Shown: positions 24,917 through 34,030, counted from the first letter of the stretch. The stretch is 45,717 nt of DNA from Bacillota bacterium (GCA_021324295.1 JAJPJJ010000008.1:1-45717), one strand, 5' to 3'. Translations and numbers: made by a program. Notes: generated by a model not told the origin, from the sequence alone.

Positions 24917-25924
24917 ATGCTCGAACGGCCGCACGTCACCGTGAAGCCCTCGGACGCCGAGGCCGGGCGCAAGGCGACCGCGGGCCTCGCGCGGCGGATC
25001 CTCGGGGTCCGGGAGCTCCTGCTCGTCGGCGTCATCGTCGTCGCCGGCCTCCTCATGACCGCGCTCACCCCCTACTTCCTCACGTGGGGCAACATCGAGT
25101 CGATGATCATCGGCATGGCGCCGACCGCGATCATCGTCGTCGGGATGACGATCGTGCTCGTCTCCGGCGGGCTCGACCTCTCCGTGGGCTCCGTGATGGC
25201 GCTGTCCGGCACGCTGGCCGGCCTCCTCATGCTCCGCGGCACGCCGATCTGGCTCAGCATCCTCCTCGTGCTCGCCGCCGGCGCGGTCGTGGGGGCGATC
25301 AACGGCCTCGTGATCACCGCGCTGCGGGTCAACCCGCTCATCGCCACGCTCGGGATGCTCACGATCGCCCGCGGGATCGCGATGGTCATCACGCAGGGGT
25401 TCACGGTGACCGGGCTGCCCGAGCCGTTCGCGTACCTGGGCCAGGGCGTGCTGGCCGGGGTCCCGCCGATGCTCTGGATCATGGCGGCGATCGTCGCCGC
25501 CGGGGACCTCGCGATGCGGAGCATGCGGTACATGCGGCCGGTCTACTACGTCGGGGGGAACGAGCGCGCCGCGCTGCTCTCCGGCATCAAGGTCGACCAG
25601 GTCAAGGTCGCGACGTACGTGCTGAGCGCCGTCCTCTCGGCGGTGGCGGGGATCCTCCTCGCCTCGCGGCTCATGGCCGGGACGCCGACCGCCGGCGTCG
25701 GGCTGGAGCTGACCGCGATCGCGGCGGCCGTGATCGGGGGCGCGAGCCTGCTGGGCGGCGAGGGCACGGTGCTCGGCGGGTTCCTCGGCGCGGTGTTCAT
25801 GTCGATCATCGGCAACGCGATGATCATCCTCGGGATCTCGATCTACTGGCAGGGGATCGTCTCCGGCGTCATCCTCATCCTCGTCGTCTCGCTCGACATG
25901 CTGCTTCGAACGAGGCGCCTGTGA
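24917..25924 (+). CDS. Sugar-type ABC transporter permease (RbsC-like)
   Basis: This 335-residue polytopic inner-membrane permease is of the ribose-type family. The motif VLVSGGLDLSVGSVMALSG is diagnostic, and the coupling region reads GGNERAALLSGIKVDQVK. Hydrophobic segments run from about residue 35 to the end. The ATG at 24917 has a GGAGG 5 nt upstream; the long frame upstream is a shadow of the ATPase gene. A single permease gene implies a homodimeric pore, as in RbsC. It is followed by 96 nt and then the binding-protein gene. Confidence 0.95.
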   Translation: MLERPHVTVKPSDAEAGRKATAGLARRILGVRELLLVGVIVVAGLLMTALTPYFLTWGNIESMIIGMAPTAIIVVGMTIVLVSGGLDLSVGSVMALSGTLAGLLMLRGTPIWLSILLVLAAGAVVGAINGLVITALRVNPLIATLGMLTIARGIAMVITQGFTVTGLPEPFAYLGQGVLAGVPPMLWIMAAIVAAGDLAMRSMRYMRPVYYVGGNERAALLSGIKVDQVKVATYVLSAVLSAVAGILLASRLMAGTPTAGVGLELTAIAAAVIGGASLLGGEGTVLGGFLGAVFMSIIGNAMIILGISIYWQGIVSGVILILVVSLDMLLRTRRL

Positions 25925-26020
25925 GGACCGCCCGGGCGGTCGGCCAGGAAGGGAGGTGGCCCCGCGACATCCGTTGTCGGACGTCTGGATCCGGCAAGCC
26001 CACCGGGAAGGAGGCAGGAG

Positions 26021-27049
26021 ATGCACAGCAGACTGGTTCGCGACCGCGCTCGTACACCGGTCCTCGCGGCCGCCGGGCTCGCGCTGCTCGCGGCGGGATA
26101 CCTGCTCGGCGCAGCGTCGGCGCCCGGCCCGGCCGTCCAGGCCGCGCCCTCGGGCGAGCTGTACGTGTACCTGGCCAACGTGACGCAGGTGCCCTTCTGG
26201 ATCGACCAGAAGCGCGCGCTGGAGGCCGCTGGCAAATACCTGGGCGTGCGGACCGAGTTCACCGGGCCGACGACCGCCGACGCGCAGGCGGAGGCGGCCG
26301 CGCTCGACCAGATCATCGCCAGGCGACCGGCCGGGATCATGGTGTTTCCGCCCGACAGCAAGACGCTGATCCCGGGCATCAACCGCGCCGTCGACTCCGG
26401 CATCCCGGTCATCACGATGATCGGCGATGTCCCGGACAGCAAGCGGTTCACCCACATCGGCATCGACAACTACAAGGCCGGGGAGGAGGGCGCCCGTGTC
26501 CTCGCCGCGACGATCGGCGGGCGGGGCAAGGTCGTGGTCGGCACGTTCCAGGCCGCCGGCGTCCTGGATCGGATGCGCGGGTACAAGGACTACCTGGCCA
26601 AGCACTACCCGGGGATCCAGGTGGTGGGCGTCGTCGACGACCACGCGGACCCCGCCTACGCGCCGCAGGCGTACGCGGCGGCGATCTCGGCGCACCCCGA
26701 CCTCGCGGGCATCGGTGGCACCGACGGCGACAGCGGCGCCGGGGCCGCGCGGGCGGTGATCGAGGCCAAGAAGAAGGGCGCGATCAAGATCGTCGCGATG
26801 GACCGCAACGAGGACATGCTGAACTACATCCAGGACGGCACGATCACGGCGGCGATCGCGCAGAAGTCGTACATGGAGACGTGGCTCGCGGTCAACCTGC
26901 TGTACTGGCTGCACCACAACATCGGCCCCGCCCAGATGCTCCCGGACTGGAAGGCGGCCAAGATCGATCCCCTCCCCCTCGACGTCGACACGGGGATCAT
27001 GGTCATCACCCGGGACAACGTCCGGCAGTTCCGCCACGCGACGAAGTAG
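26021..27049 (+). CDS. Sugar-type ABC transporter substrate-binding protein (RbsB-like)
   Basis: This 342-residue periplasmic-binding protein has an N-terminal basic segment and hydrophobic helix (VLAAAGLALLAAGYLLGAA) and a probable cleavage after VQA. There is no lipobox cysteine. The mature domain shows QTVPFWID-like text as TQVPFWIDQKRALEAAG, then ALDQIIARRPAGIMVFPPD, HIGIDNYKAGEEGA and GTDGDSGAGAARAV, matching the peripla_BP_4 family. The ATG at 26021 has an AAGGAGG Shine-Dalgarno 6 nt upstream. It is the binding partner of the two preceding genes. The ligand cannot be read; context suggests a sugar or polyol. Confidence 0.94.
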   Translation: MHSRLVRDRARTPVLAAAGLALLAAGYLLGAASAPGPAVQAAPSGELYVYLANVTQVPFWIDQKRALEAAGKYLGVRTEFTGPTTADAQAEAAALDQIIARRPAGIMVFPPDSKTLIPGINRAVDSGIPVITMIGDVPDSKRFTHIGIDNYKAGEEGARVLAATIGGRGKVVVGTFQAAGVLDRMRGYKDYLAKHYPGIQVVGVVDDHADPAYAPQAYAAAISAHPDLAGIGGTDGDSGAGAARAVIEAKKKGAIKIVAMDRNEDMLNYIQDGTITAAIAQKSYMETWLAVNLLYWLHHNIGPAQMLPDWKAAKIDPLPLDVDTGIMVITRDNVRQFRHATK

Positions 27050-27065
27050 CGCGCGGGTGAGCGGC

Positions 27066-27839
27066 GTGCGGCTGGTCGGCAAGGTCGCGATCGTCACCGG
27101 CGCGGCGATGGGCATCGGGCAGGGCATCGCGGCGGTCTTCGCGCGCGAGGGCGCGCGCACCGTCATCGCCGATGTCGACGCCGACGCCGGCCGGGCGACC
27201 GAGGACGCGCTGCGGAGACGCGGGCACGAGGCGACCTTCGTCCGGGCGGATGTCGCGGACGAGGCGCAGGTCCGCGCCCTCGTCGCCGCGGCGGAGCGGA
27301 CCTACGGCGCCCTGCACGTGCTCGTCAACAACGCCGGGATCGGCGTGTACACCAGCGTCCCCGACACCTCGCGGGAGCAGTGGGAGCGGTGCCTCGCCGT
27401 CAACCTCACCGGGGTGTTCCTCTGCAGCAAGTACGCGATCCCGCTGATCAAGGCGTCCGGGGGCGGGAGCATCATCAACGTCGCCTCGGTGCACGCGTAC
27501 CAGAACGTCGGGGCGACCGCCCCCTACGCGGCGAGCAAGGCCGGCGTGGTCGCCCTGACCCGGGTGATGGCGATCGATCACGCCCGCGACGGGATCCGGG
27601 TGAACGCGATCTGCCCGGGCTGGATCGATACCCCTCTCATCCGCAGCGTCTTCGCCGCCGCGCCCGACCCCGAGGAGATGCGCCGGCAGGTCACCCGGCG
27701 GCAGCTGCTCGGCCGCCTCGGCACCCCGGAGGACATCGGCCACGCCGCGCTCTACCTCGCGAGCGAGGAGGCGTCGTTCGTCACGGGGACGTCGCTGTTT
27801 GTCGACGCGGGCCTGACGGCCCAGCTCGAGACGTGGTGA
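27066..27839 (+). CDS. SDR-family NAD(P)-dependent dehydrogenase
   Basis: This protein of about 257 residues is a classical short-chain dehydrogenase: TGAAMGIGQGIA for the nucleotide, ADVDADAG with an acidic residue that favours NAD+, VNNAGIG, and the catalytic Ser plus YAASK. I prefer GTG at 27066, since GGTGA lies 5 nt upstream; GTG at 27057 is possible and adds three residues. It follows the binding-protein gene closely and ends the rightward operon. Oxidation of the imported sugar, or of a 2-keto-3-deoxy acid derived from it, is the likely role given the neighbouring FAH-family and RraA-like genes. Confidence 0.92.
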   Translation: MRLVGKVAIVTGAAMGIGQGIAAVFAREGARTVIADVDADAGRATEDALRRRGHEATFVRADVADEAQVRALVAAAERTYGALHVLVNNAGIGVYTSVPDTSREQWERCLAVNLTGVFLCSKYAIPLIKASGGGSIINVASVHAYQNVGATAPYAASKAGVVALTRVMAIDHARDGIRVNAICPGWIDTPLIRSVFAAAPDPEEMRRQVTRRQLLGRLGTPEDIGHAALYLASEEASFVTGTSLFVDAGLTAQLETW

Positions 27840-27857
27840 GGGAGAGGCCGGCGGGCC

Positions 27858-27881
27858 GCCCCGACCGGCCCTGACCGGGGC
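27858..27881. terminator. Hairpin between convergent SDR and FAH genes
   Basis: GCCCCG at 27858-27863 pairs with CGGGGC at 27876-27881 around a 12-nt loop, in the 56-nt gap between two converging genes. No T-run follows on either strand, so it is not a textbook intrinsic terminator. The position makes a bidirectional stop or 3'-end stabilising hairpin possible. Confidence 0.3.
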
Positions 27882-27895
27882 GAGGCCGGGGGGCC

Positions 27896-28771
27896 CTACG
27901 CCGGCTGGCCGCCCGAGCCCGGCCGGTGCCCCCGGGGCCGCCGGACCGGGTTGCGCAGCTCCGGGAACCCGTCGATCCGGCAGGCCACCTCGTCCCCGTC
28001 CTCGATCGGGACGGCCCCCGGCGTGCCGGTCAGCAGCAGGTCGCCCGGCTCGAACTCGAAGACACGCGAGAAGAACGCGACGAGCGTCGCCGGCGAGAAG
28101 AGCATGTTCGCGACGGTGTTCGCGGCGGCGGCCTCCCCGTTGCGCACCGTGGTGACGCGCAGCGCCCCGACATCGGGCACCTCGTCCGGGGTGAGGATCC
28201 ACGGCCCCAGGCTGAGGAACGTGGCGAACGACTTGGCCCGCGTCAGAAAGCGCGGGTTGCGGCGCAGGATATCCTCGGCGGTCATGTCGAGGACCGGGAC
28301 GTATCCGAAGAGCACGGCGGGCACGTCCCCCTCGGCGACGTCGCGGCAGCGCCGCCCGAGGACCACCCCCAGCTCGGCCTCCGCCGTGACCCGCTGCGAC
28401 TGCGGCGGCAGGACGATCGCATCCCCGGGGCCGACGATCGTGGTGTGCGGCTTCATGAACGACGCCGGCTCGTCGGGGACCGGGGCGCCCAGGTCCTGCG
28501 CGTGCGCCCGGTAGTTGAGGCCGACGCCCCAGATCTTCGGCGGCCGGCGGTAGGGCATCGTCGGCGAGGTGTCGCGCAGCGGCGCAACGGCAGGGTGCGC
28601 CGCCGCGGCGGCGCGGAACTCGTCCAGCGCTCCCGCCGTGATGAACTCCTGGAGGGTCGCGGGCACCCGCAGGCCGGCCGCGCCGGCGACGGCCTGGAGG
28701 TCGTAGGCGTCCTCGCCGAGCCACACCGCCGCCCGCTCGCCGCCGCCCACGCGATACGAGCCGAACCGCAT
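27896..28771 (-). CDS. Fumarylacetoacetate hydrolase-family protein
   Basis: This 291-residue protein has the FAH catalytic domain in its C-terminal two thirds. Metal-binding glutamates are in AEAELGVVLGRRC, with the conserved VGLNYRAHAQDLG upstream and GYVPVLDMTAED, AKSFATFLSLGPW and PGDLLLTGTPGAV downstream. Members cleave C-C bonds of diketo acids (fumarylpyruvate, 2,4-diketo-3-deoxy-sugar acids) or tautomerise/decarboxylate. It converges on the SDR gene; with that SDR it could form the last steps of a non-phosphorylated diketo-hydrolase sugar pathway, but this is inference. The ATG at 28771 has only a weak Shine-Dalgarno. Confidence 0.92.
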   Translation of the reverse strand: MRFGSYRVGGGERAAVWLGEDAYDLQAVAGAAGLRVPATLQEFITAGALDEFRAAAAAHPAVAPLRDTSPTMPYRRPPKIWGVGLNYRAHAQDLGAPVPDEPASFMKPHTTIVGPGDAIVLPPQSQRVTAEAELGVVLGRRCRDVAEGDVPAVLFGYVPVLDMTAEDILRRNPRFLTRAKSFATFLSLGPWILTPDEVPDVGALRVTTVRNGEAAAANTVANMLFSPATLVAFFSRVFEFEPGDLLLTGTPGAVPIEDGDEVACRIDGFPELRNPVRRPRGHRPGSGGQPA

Positions 28772-28934
28772 CAGCCCCGGGCCCGCGGGGGGCGTGCTCG
28801 CGCCGCCGCGCCGATCGTCGAGAGAACGGCCACGCTGTCACGGTTCGCTGCCGGCGGTCATGCGTCCTGGGGGGTCGCATGTCGCGTCTGCCCGACTCCG
28901 GGGCAGAACTATGGAAGATAGAGAGGGGCCTCGG

Positions 28935-30272
28935 ATGCCCACGCCGCACGACAGTGGAGGAGTTGCGTTGGATCCCCAGACTCGCCCGACACGGACCCCG
29001 GTGCCGCGACGTCCCGCCGCGCGGCGGCCTCTCGCCATCCTCGCGATCGGCGCGCTCGCCCTCGCCGGCCTGGCGATGCCGCCTCGCGGATGGGAACAGC
29101 GGGCCCTCGCCGCGGCGGGCCCGGCCCTTCGCATCTCGGTCACCGGGGGGCCCACCCCGGCCGGCACGCTGCGGCTCGCGATCCTCTCCGCGGTCCGCGA
29201 GCAGGTGCCCGGGGCGCGGGACGCCGAGGTCACCCTCCTCTCCACTACCCCGTCGCTCGCCGAGCTCCCCGCGTCGTCCGAGGCCACGGTCGAGGCCTCG
29301 GTGAGCATCGCGCCGCCCGCCGAGCCGCCGACCACCCTCACCATCCCGGTGACGTTCACGAACGTGATCCTGCCGTGGTCCGACGCCCAGGTCCTCCTGG
29401 TCAGCAACAGCCCGGAGACCCTCCCGTTCGGCAAGGTGCTGTTCAGCGGCGCGCTGACGGCGAGCCAGACCGTGCGGCTGCTGTACCACCACCAGAACGG
29501 CTCGGCGACGCGGCACATGTTCATCACCGTGACCCTCAGCAACCCGGCCCGCTCGCCGGTCACGGTCTGGGTGACGGGCGCCCAGAGCGGGCAGGCCGGG
29601 GACGAGCTCGCGCTCGGCCACGAGGCGGCGCGGGCGTTCCTGGAGGCGTACTGGCGGCACGCGGGATTCCTGCTGGAGATCCCGGCCAATACCACGCTGC
29701 CGCTGCTCGTGCACGACCTCGCGCCCCAGCACGTCGGCAGCGGTCTCGCGCAGGTCCAGCTCATCGACGGGCAGCGGCTCAACCTCCAGGTCGTCGCGCG
29801 GCTGGAGGGGGAGATGGAGCCGCCGGCTGCCAGCTACGCGCCGGACTTCGACAAGGTGCACCAGCGCGGGGCGTTCCAGCGCCCGCTGATTGTCCGGTCG
29901 TCCACCTACACCGTCGGGGGCGCCGTCGCGACGATGATGCTCGGCGCAAGCGGCGATGTGCTGCAGGAGAGCGAGACCCGGGAGAGCCTCCAGGGCAACT
30001 ACGGCGTGGTGTATTCGTTCGACGTGCAGGTCGCAAACCCGACCCCTGACGCGGCGACCGTCGCGCTCGTGATGCATGCCGACGGCGGGCAGGCCCGCGG
30101 CACCTTCATCGTCAACGATCAGCTGATCGACGGCCCGACGGTCCAGCCGAACGCGCCGCGCGCGCTCGTGACCCTCCGGATGGGCGCGGGCACGCGCCGG
30201 ACGCTGCACGTCGTCACGATGCCCGAGAGCGGCTCGAACTACCCGGTCCGCCTCACCCTCGGCCCCCCGTAA
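28935..30272 (+). CDS. Unrecognised secreted or membrane-anchored protein (about 445 aa)
   Basis: I do not recognise this gene. An N-terminal arginine/proline-rich segment is followed by a hydrophobic helix (LAILAIGALALAGLAMPP), suggesting export. The rest is rich in beta-strand-like segments (TTLTIPVTFTNV, HMFITVTLSN, PVTVWVTGA, RALVTLRM), which suggests several immunoglobulin-like or similar beta domains. Near the middle there is RLLYHHQNGSATRH and LEAYWRHAGFLLEIPANTTLPLL. No cysteine-rich or catalytic motif is visible. Start choice is uncertain: ATG at 28935 has GAGAGGGG, while TTG at 28968 has a better GGAGG 7 nt upstream. It precedes proB by 135 nt and diverges from the FAH gene. Confidence 0.8.
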   Translation: MPTPHDSGGVALDPQTRPTRTPVPRRPAARRPLAILAIGALALAGLAMPPRGWEQRALAAAGPALRISVTGGPTPAGTLRLAILSAVREQVPGARDAEVTLLSTTPSLAELPASSEATVEASVSIAPPAEPPTTLTIPVTFTNVILPWSDAQVLLVSNSPETLPFGKVLFSGALTASQTVRLLYHHQNGSATRHMFITVTLSNPARSPVTVWVTGAQSGQAGDELALGHEAARAFLEAYWRHAGFLLEIPANTTLPLLVHDLAPQHVGSGLAQVQLIDGQRLNLQVVARLEGEMEPPAASYAPDFDKVHQRGAFQRPLIVRSSTYTVGGAVATMMLGASGDVLQESETRESLQGNYGVVYSFDVQVANPTPDAATVALVMHADGGQARGTFIVNDQLIDGPTVQPNAPRALVTLRMGAGTRRTLHVVTMPESGSNYPVRLTLGPP

Positions 30273-30407
30273 GCCCCCGGCCGCGAACGGACCCCCGCTC
30301 CCCGGCCCCGGCCCGTTCGCGTACAATAGAGGCATGTGCCGCCGCGCCCGCGCAGGGCGAGCGATCCAGGCCGACGCCGGCGCGCCCGGGCGCCGGGCGG
30401 CCTGCTG

Positions 30408-31556
30408 ATGGCCGCGGGGCCGGGCCGCTCCGGCGCGCCGCGCCTGGCGGCCGCGCGCCGGGTCGTCCTCAAGGTGGGCACAAGCAGCCTCACCGGCGGC
30501 GGGCCGGAGATCGACCCGCGCCGGCTCGGCGCGATCGCGGAGGACGTCGCGTCCCTCGTCCGCCGGGGACGGGAGGTTGTCGTCGTCTCGTCGGGCGCGA
30601 TCGCGAGCGGCGCCGGACTGCTGGGCCGCCGCCTGCCGGCCCGCCGCCTCTCGGAGAAGCAGGCGCTCGCCGCCGTCGGGCAGCCGGCGCTGATGCAGCG
30701 GTACGCGGCCGCGTTTGCCCGCCTCGGGCTTCGCGTGGGCCAGGTCCTGCTGACGCGCCAGGACTTCGCCGGCCGGCGGCAGTACGTGAACGCCCGGCAG
30801 ACCCTCCTCGCGCTCCTCGCGGACCGCGTCGTGCCGATCGTCAACGAGAACGATACCGTCGCCACCGAGGAGATCCAGATCGGGGACAACGACACGCTCT
30901 CCGCCCTCGTGGCCAGCCTGGTCGGCGCGGACCTGCTCGTCATCCTCTCCGACGTCGAGGGCCTGATGACCGCGGACCCGCGCCGCAGCCGGGCCGCCCG
31001 ATTGATCCCGACGGTGGACCGGATCACCGGACCGATCCTCCGGGCGGCCCGGCGCACGACCTCCGCGCAGGGCGTGGGGGGGATGGCCACCAAGCTGGAG
31101 GCCGCGCGCATCGCCACGGAGTCCGGCGTGGCGACCGTGATCACAAGCGGCGCGCACGCCCGCCCGCTCGGCCGGCTGCTGGACGGGGAGCCGCACGGGA
31201 CGCTCTTCCTGCCGGCCGAGCGGGCGCCGTCGGCCCGGCGGCGCTGGCTCGCGTTCGGCCTGCCGATCCGCGGGACCCTCGTGATCGACGACGGCGCCCG
31301 GGAGGCGCTGCGGCGGGGCAAGAGCCTGCTGCCCGCGGGGGTCGTGGACGTCCAGGGCACGTTCGAGGCGGGCGACGCCGTGGCGATCCGGGACGCACAC
31401 GGGCAGGAGGTCGGCCGCGGTTTGGTCAACTACCCGAGCGCGCAGCTCGTCCGGATCAAGGGCGTGCGCTCCACCGACATCGCCGGCGTGCTGGGCCGCA
31501 AGCCTCACGACGAGGTCGTTCACCGGGACAATCTCGCGCTGCAAGGCGAGCGCTGA
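30408..31556 (+). CDS. proB: Glutamate 5-kinase
   Basis: This 382-residue enzyme phosphorylates glutamate in the first step of proline synthesis. The amino-acid kinase domain has VVLKVGTSSLTGGG, VVVVSSGAIASGAGLLG, VPIVNENDTVATEEIQIGDND and SAQGVGGMATKLEAA. The C-terminal PUA domain (GTLVIDDGAREALRRGKSLLPAGV) gives the normal full length. ATG at 30408 is chosen because the conserved part begins soon after; the frame is open to GTG at 30336 but adds only a basic low-complexity stretch. A possible -10, TACAAT, lies at 30322-30327, with no good -35. It is followed 21 nt later by proA. Confidence 0.96.
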   Translation: MAAGPGRSGAPRLAAARRVVLKVGTSSLTGGGPEIDPRRLGAIAEDVASLVRRGREVVVVSSGAIASGAGLLGRRLPARRLSEKQALAAVGQPALMQRYAAAFARLGLRVGQVLLTRQDFAGRRQYVNARQTLLALLADRVVPIVNENDTVATEEIQIGDNDTLSALVASLVGADLLVILSDVEGLMTADPRRSRAARLIPTVDRITGPILRAARRTTSAQGVGGMATKLEAARIATESGVATVITSGAHARPLGRLLDGEPHGTLFLPAERAPSARRRWLAFGLPIRGTLVIDDGAREALRRGKSLLPAGVVDVQGTFEAGDAVAIRDAHGQEVGRGLVNYPSAQLVRIKGVRSTDIAGVLGRKPHDEVVHRDNLALQGER

Positions 31557-31577
31557 TGCGAGGAGGGAGTCCTCTCC

Positions 31578-32831
31578 GTGAGCCCCGCCCGCTCCTCGGT
31601 TGAGCAGCAGGCCGTCGAGGCCCGCCGGGCCGCGGCCGAGCTGCGCATCGCTCCGGACGAGCTCCGCCGGGCGGCGCTGCTCGCCATCGCCGCGTCCATC
31701 CGGGCGCGTTCGTCTCGCATCCTCGAGGCCAACGCGCGGGACCTCGACGCGCTGGCCGGTCGCTCGGCGGCGTTCCGCGACCGGCTCACGCTCACGGCGC
31801 CGCGCGTCGCCGCGCTGGCGCGCGCGGTCGAGGAGATCGCCGGGCTTCCCGACCCGGTGGGCCGCGTGCTCGATGTCCGCACCCGGCCCAACGGCATGGA
31901 GGTCCGCCGGGTCCGGGTCCCGATCGGGGTCATCGCGATGGTCTACGAGTCGCGGCCGAACGTGACGGTGGATGCGGCCGGGCTGTGCCTGCGCGCGGGG
32001 AACGCCGTGCTCCTGCGGGGCGGCGCGGAGTCCGTCCACTCCGACCAGGCGCTCCTCGAGGCGATCCACGAGGGGCTGCGGACCGCCGGCCTGCCGCCGG
32101 CCGCCGCGACGCTGCTTGCGCGGCGGGATTACGATGCGATCCGGGAGCTCGTCGGGCTTCGCGGGCTCGTGGACCTCGTCATCCCGCGCGGCGGCGAGGC
32201 CCTCATCGCGCTCGTGAGCGAGCACGCCCGCGTCCCGGTCCTCAAGCACGAGCGGGGCGTCACGCACGTCTTCGTGGACCGGGCCGCGGACCCCGAGATG
32301 GCGATCCGGATCGTGGTGAACGCCAAGACGAACCGGCCGAGCACGTGCAACGCCCTCGAGACGGCGCTCGTCGACGCCCCGATCGCCCCGCGGCTCCTCC
32401 CGCCGCTCGTCGCCGCGCTCCGCGCCGCCGGCGTGGAGGTGCGCGGGTGTCCGGTGACCCGGCGCCTCGCGGCCGACGTGGCGCCGGCCACGGACGACGA
32501 CTGGTCGGCCGAGTACCTCGATCTGATCCTGTCCGTCCGCGTGGTCGACGGCCTCGACGAGGCGATCGCGCACATTCGCGCCTACAGCACGGCGCTCGCG
32601 GACGCGATCGTCACCGAGGACGCGGCCCGGGCGGAGCGGTTCGTGCGCGAGGTGGACAGCGCCGCGGTCCTCGTGAACGCATCCACGCGCCTCGTGGACG
32701 GCGGCGAGTTCGGCCTCGGCGCCGAGGTGGGGATCAGCACGAGCCGCCTCCACGCCCGCGGCCCGATGGGCCCGGACGACCTCACCACGACGAAGTGGAT
32801 CGTCTGGGGCAGCGGCCAGCTGAGAGCGTAA
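31578..32831 (+). CDS. proA: Glutamate-5-semialdehyde dehydrogenase (gamma-glutamyl phosphate reductase)
   Basis: This 417-residue NADPH-dependent enzyme performs the second step of proline synthesis. It has VPIGVIAMVYESRPNVTVDAAG, the catalytic cysteine in NAKTNRPSTCNALET, and the ending STSRLHARGPMGPDDLTTTKW, all diagnostic of ProA. The GTG at 31578 has GAGGAGGGAG upstream. It forms an operon with proB; proC is not in the window. It converges with the amidohydrolase gene. Confidence 0.97.
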   Translation: MSPARSSVEQQAVEARRAAAELRIAPDELRRAALLAIAASIRARSSRILEANARDLDALAGRSAAFRDRLTLTAPRVAALARAVEEIAGLPDPVGRVLDVRTRPNGMEVRRVRVPIGVIAMVYESRPNVTVDAAGLCLRAGNAVLLRGGAESVHSDQALLEAIHEGLRTAGLPPAAATLLARRDYDAIRELVGLRGLVDLVIPRGGEALIALVSEHARVPVLKHERGVTHVFVDRAADPEMAIRIVVNAKTNRPSTCNALETALVDAPIAPRLLPPLVAALRAAGVEVRGCPVTRRLAADVAPATDDDWSAEYLDLILSVRVVDGLDEAIAHIRAYSTALADAIVTEDAARAERFVREVDSAAVLVNASTRLVDGGEFGLGAEVGISTSRLHARGPMGPDDLTTTKWIVWGSGQLRA

Positions 32832-32851
32832 CCCGAGGCGGCGGCCGGGCG

Positions 32852-32867
32852 CGCGGGGCCCCCCGCG
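32852..32867. terminator. GC-rich hairpin between convergent proA and amidohydrolase genes
   Basis: CGCGGGG at 32852-32858 pairs with CCCCGCG at 32861-32867 around only two bases, so two inner pairs would open. It lies in the 58-nt convergent gap. A pyrimidine-rich stretch follows on the plus strand, but it is mostly C, not T. It is a weak terminator candidate at best. Confidence 0.3.
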
Positions 32868-32889
32868 GCCGATCCTCTCCCCGCCCCCC

Positions 32890-33840
32890 CTAGGCGCCGG
32901 AGATCGTGCGCTGGCCCCGGGTCCCGGACGGCTCCGGGAGACCGAAGAGCCGGCGCGCGTTGCCGCCGAAGATCGCCGTCTCGTCGTCCGGGGACAGGTC
33001 CAGCCGGCGGAACGTCTGCTGCTGGTCGCGGAGGATCGCGGTGCGATACTCTTCGGGCGTGCCGGAGTCCGTGCCGAACATGATGCGGCGCGGCCCGTAG
33101 GTGCGCACGAGATCGCGGAAGACCGCCTCGAGGGACGGCGCGCCCGGCGTGTAGTCACGCCAGTTGTTCGTGCCCGACGTATCCACCCAGACGTTCTCCG
33201 TGTGATACGCCAGGAACAGCGTCTCGCGGAGAAACCCGGCCCCGCAGTGGGCGATCGCGAACGTGACCTCGGGAAAGTCGCGTGATGCCGCGGAGAGGTG
33301 GAGCGGGTCGGCGTACCGCAGGTCGTAGATCGGGGCGACCGTGATGCCGAAGTGAAAGAGGACCGGAAGCCCCTGCTCCGCCGCCGCCTCGTACACCGGG
33401 TAGACCGCGCGGTCGCTCGCGCTGAAGCGCTGCACCGGCGGGTAGAGCTTGAGCCCGCCGAGCCCCCACCCCCGGAACCGCCGCACGATCGCGGGAGCCT
33501 CGGGGGCGAGCGGATCCACGACGCTTCCCCAGGCCTGGAAGCGTCCGGCCCCCAGCCGCAGGAACTCGGCGAGCTCCTCGTTCCCTTCGCCGACGGCGAT
33601 GAAGAAGCCGCCCTCTACGCCTGCACGATCGAACGCGACGGTCCACCGGCGCGCCAGGTCGGCGAGCGACACGCCCTCGAGCGCCCGGGTGGCCTGCGCC
33701 AGCCGGCCTCCCCCGCGGGCGAGCGCCTCCAGCGCCTTGGCGCGGATCCCCCACCGGCGCTCGCGAAGCCGGTGGAGCATGCCGGCGGTCACGAGGTGCA
33801 GGTGGCTGTCCACGATGCGGTGTGGGGTGGGCGACGACAC
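32890..33840 (-). CDS. Amidohydrolase family 2 (TIM-barrel metal-dependent hydrolase)
   Basis: This 316-residue protein has the amidohydrolase-2 fold. Its metal site begins with the HxH pair in IVDSHLHLV at the N-terminus, then LPVLFHFGI, FAIAHCGAGFL and the aspartate in IMFGTDSGTPEEY. The family includes decarboxylases and hydrolases of aromatic or lactone substrates. I placed the start at GTG 33840, which has a perfect AAGGAGGT 4 nt upstream; the open frame continues far upstream only as shadow. It has no partner on its strand within 275 nt, so its substrate cannot be guessed. Confidence 0.9.
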   Translation of the reverse strand: MSSPTPHRIVDSHLHLVTAGMLHRLRERRWGIRAKALEALARGGGRLAQATRALEGVSLADLARRWTVAFDRAGVEGGFFIAVGEGNEELAEFLRLGAGRFQAWGSVVDPLAPEAPAIVRRFRGWGLGGLKLYPPVQRFSASDRAVYPVYEAAAEQGLPVLFHFGITVAPIYDLRYADPLHLSAASRDFPEVTFAIAHCGAGFLRETLFLAYHTENVWVDTSGTNNWRDYTPGAPSLEAVFRDLVRTYGPRRIMFGTDSGTPEEYRTAILRDQQQTFRRLDLSPDDETAIFGGNARRLFGLPEPSGTRGQRTISGA

Positions 33841-34030
33841 GGGGACCTCCTTCGCTGCCCGGCCGATCTGGAACGATCTGCCGTGACCTCCAGATCCCGG
33901 CTTCACCCTGGTAAACCGTCTGCGCCGAGGTGATGTTCCTGTGGAACGCCGGACCCGCATGCCACGCCGGCCCCAGCCGCCTGCGCGTCCTTGCCGGACC
34001 GAGTTTCGCTCGTGCTGGAGCGGGCACCGC

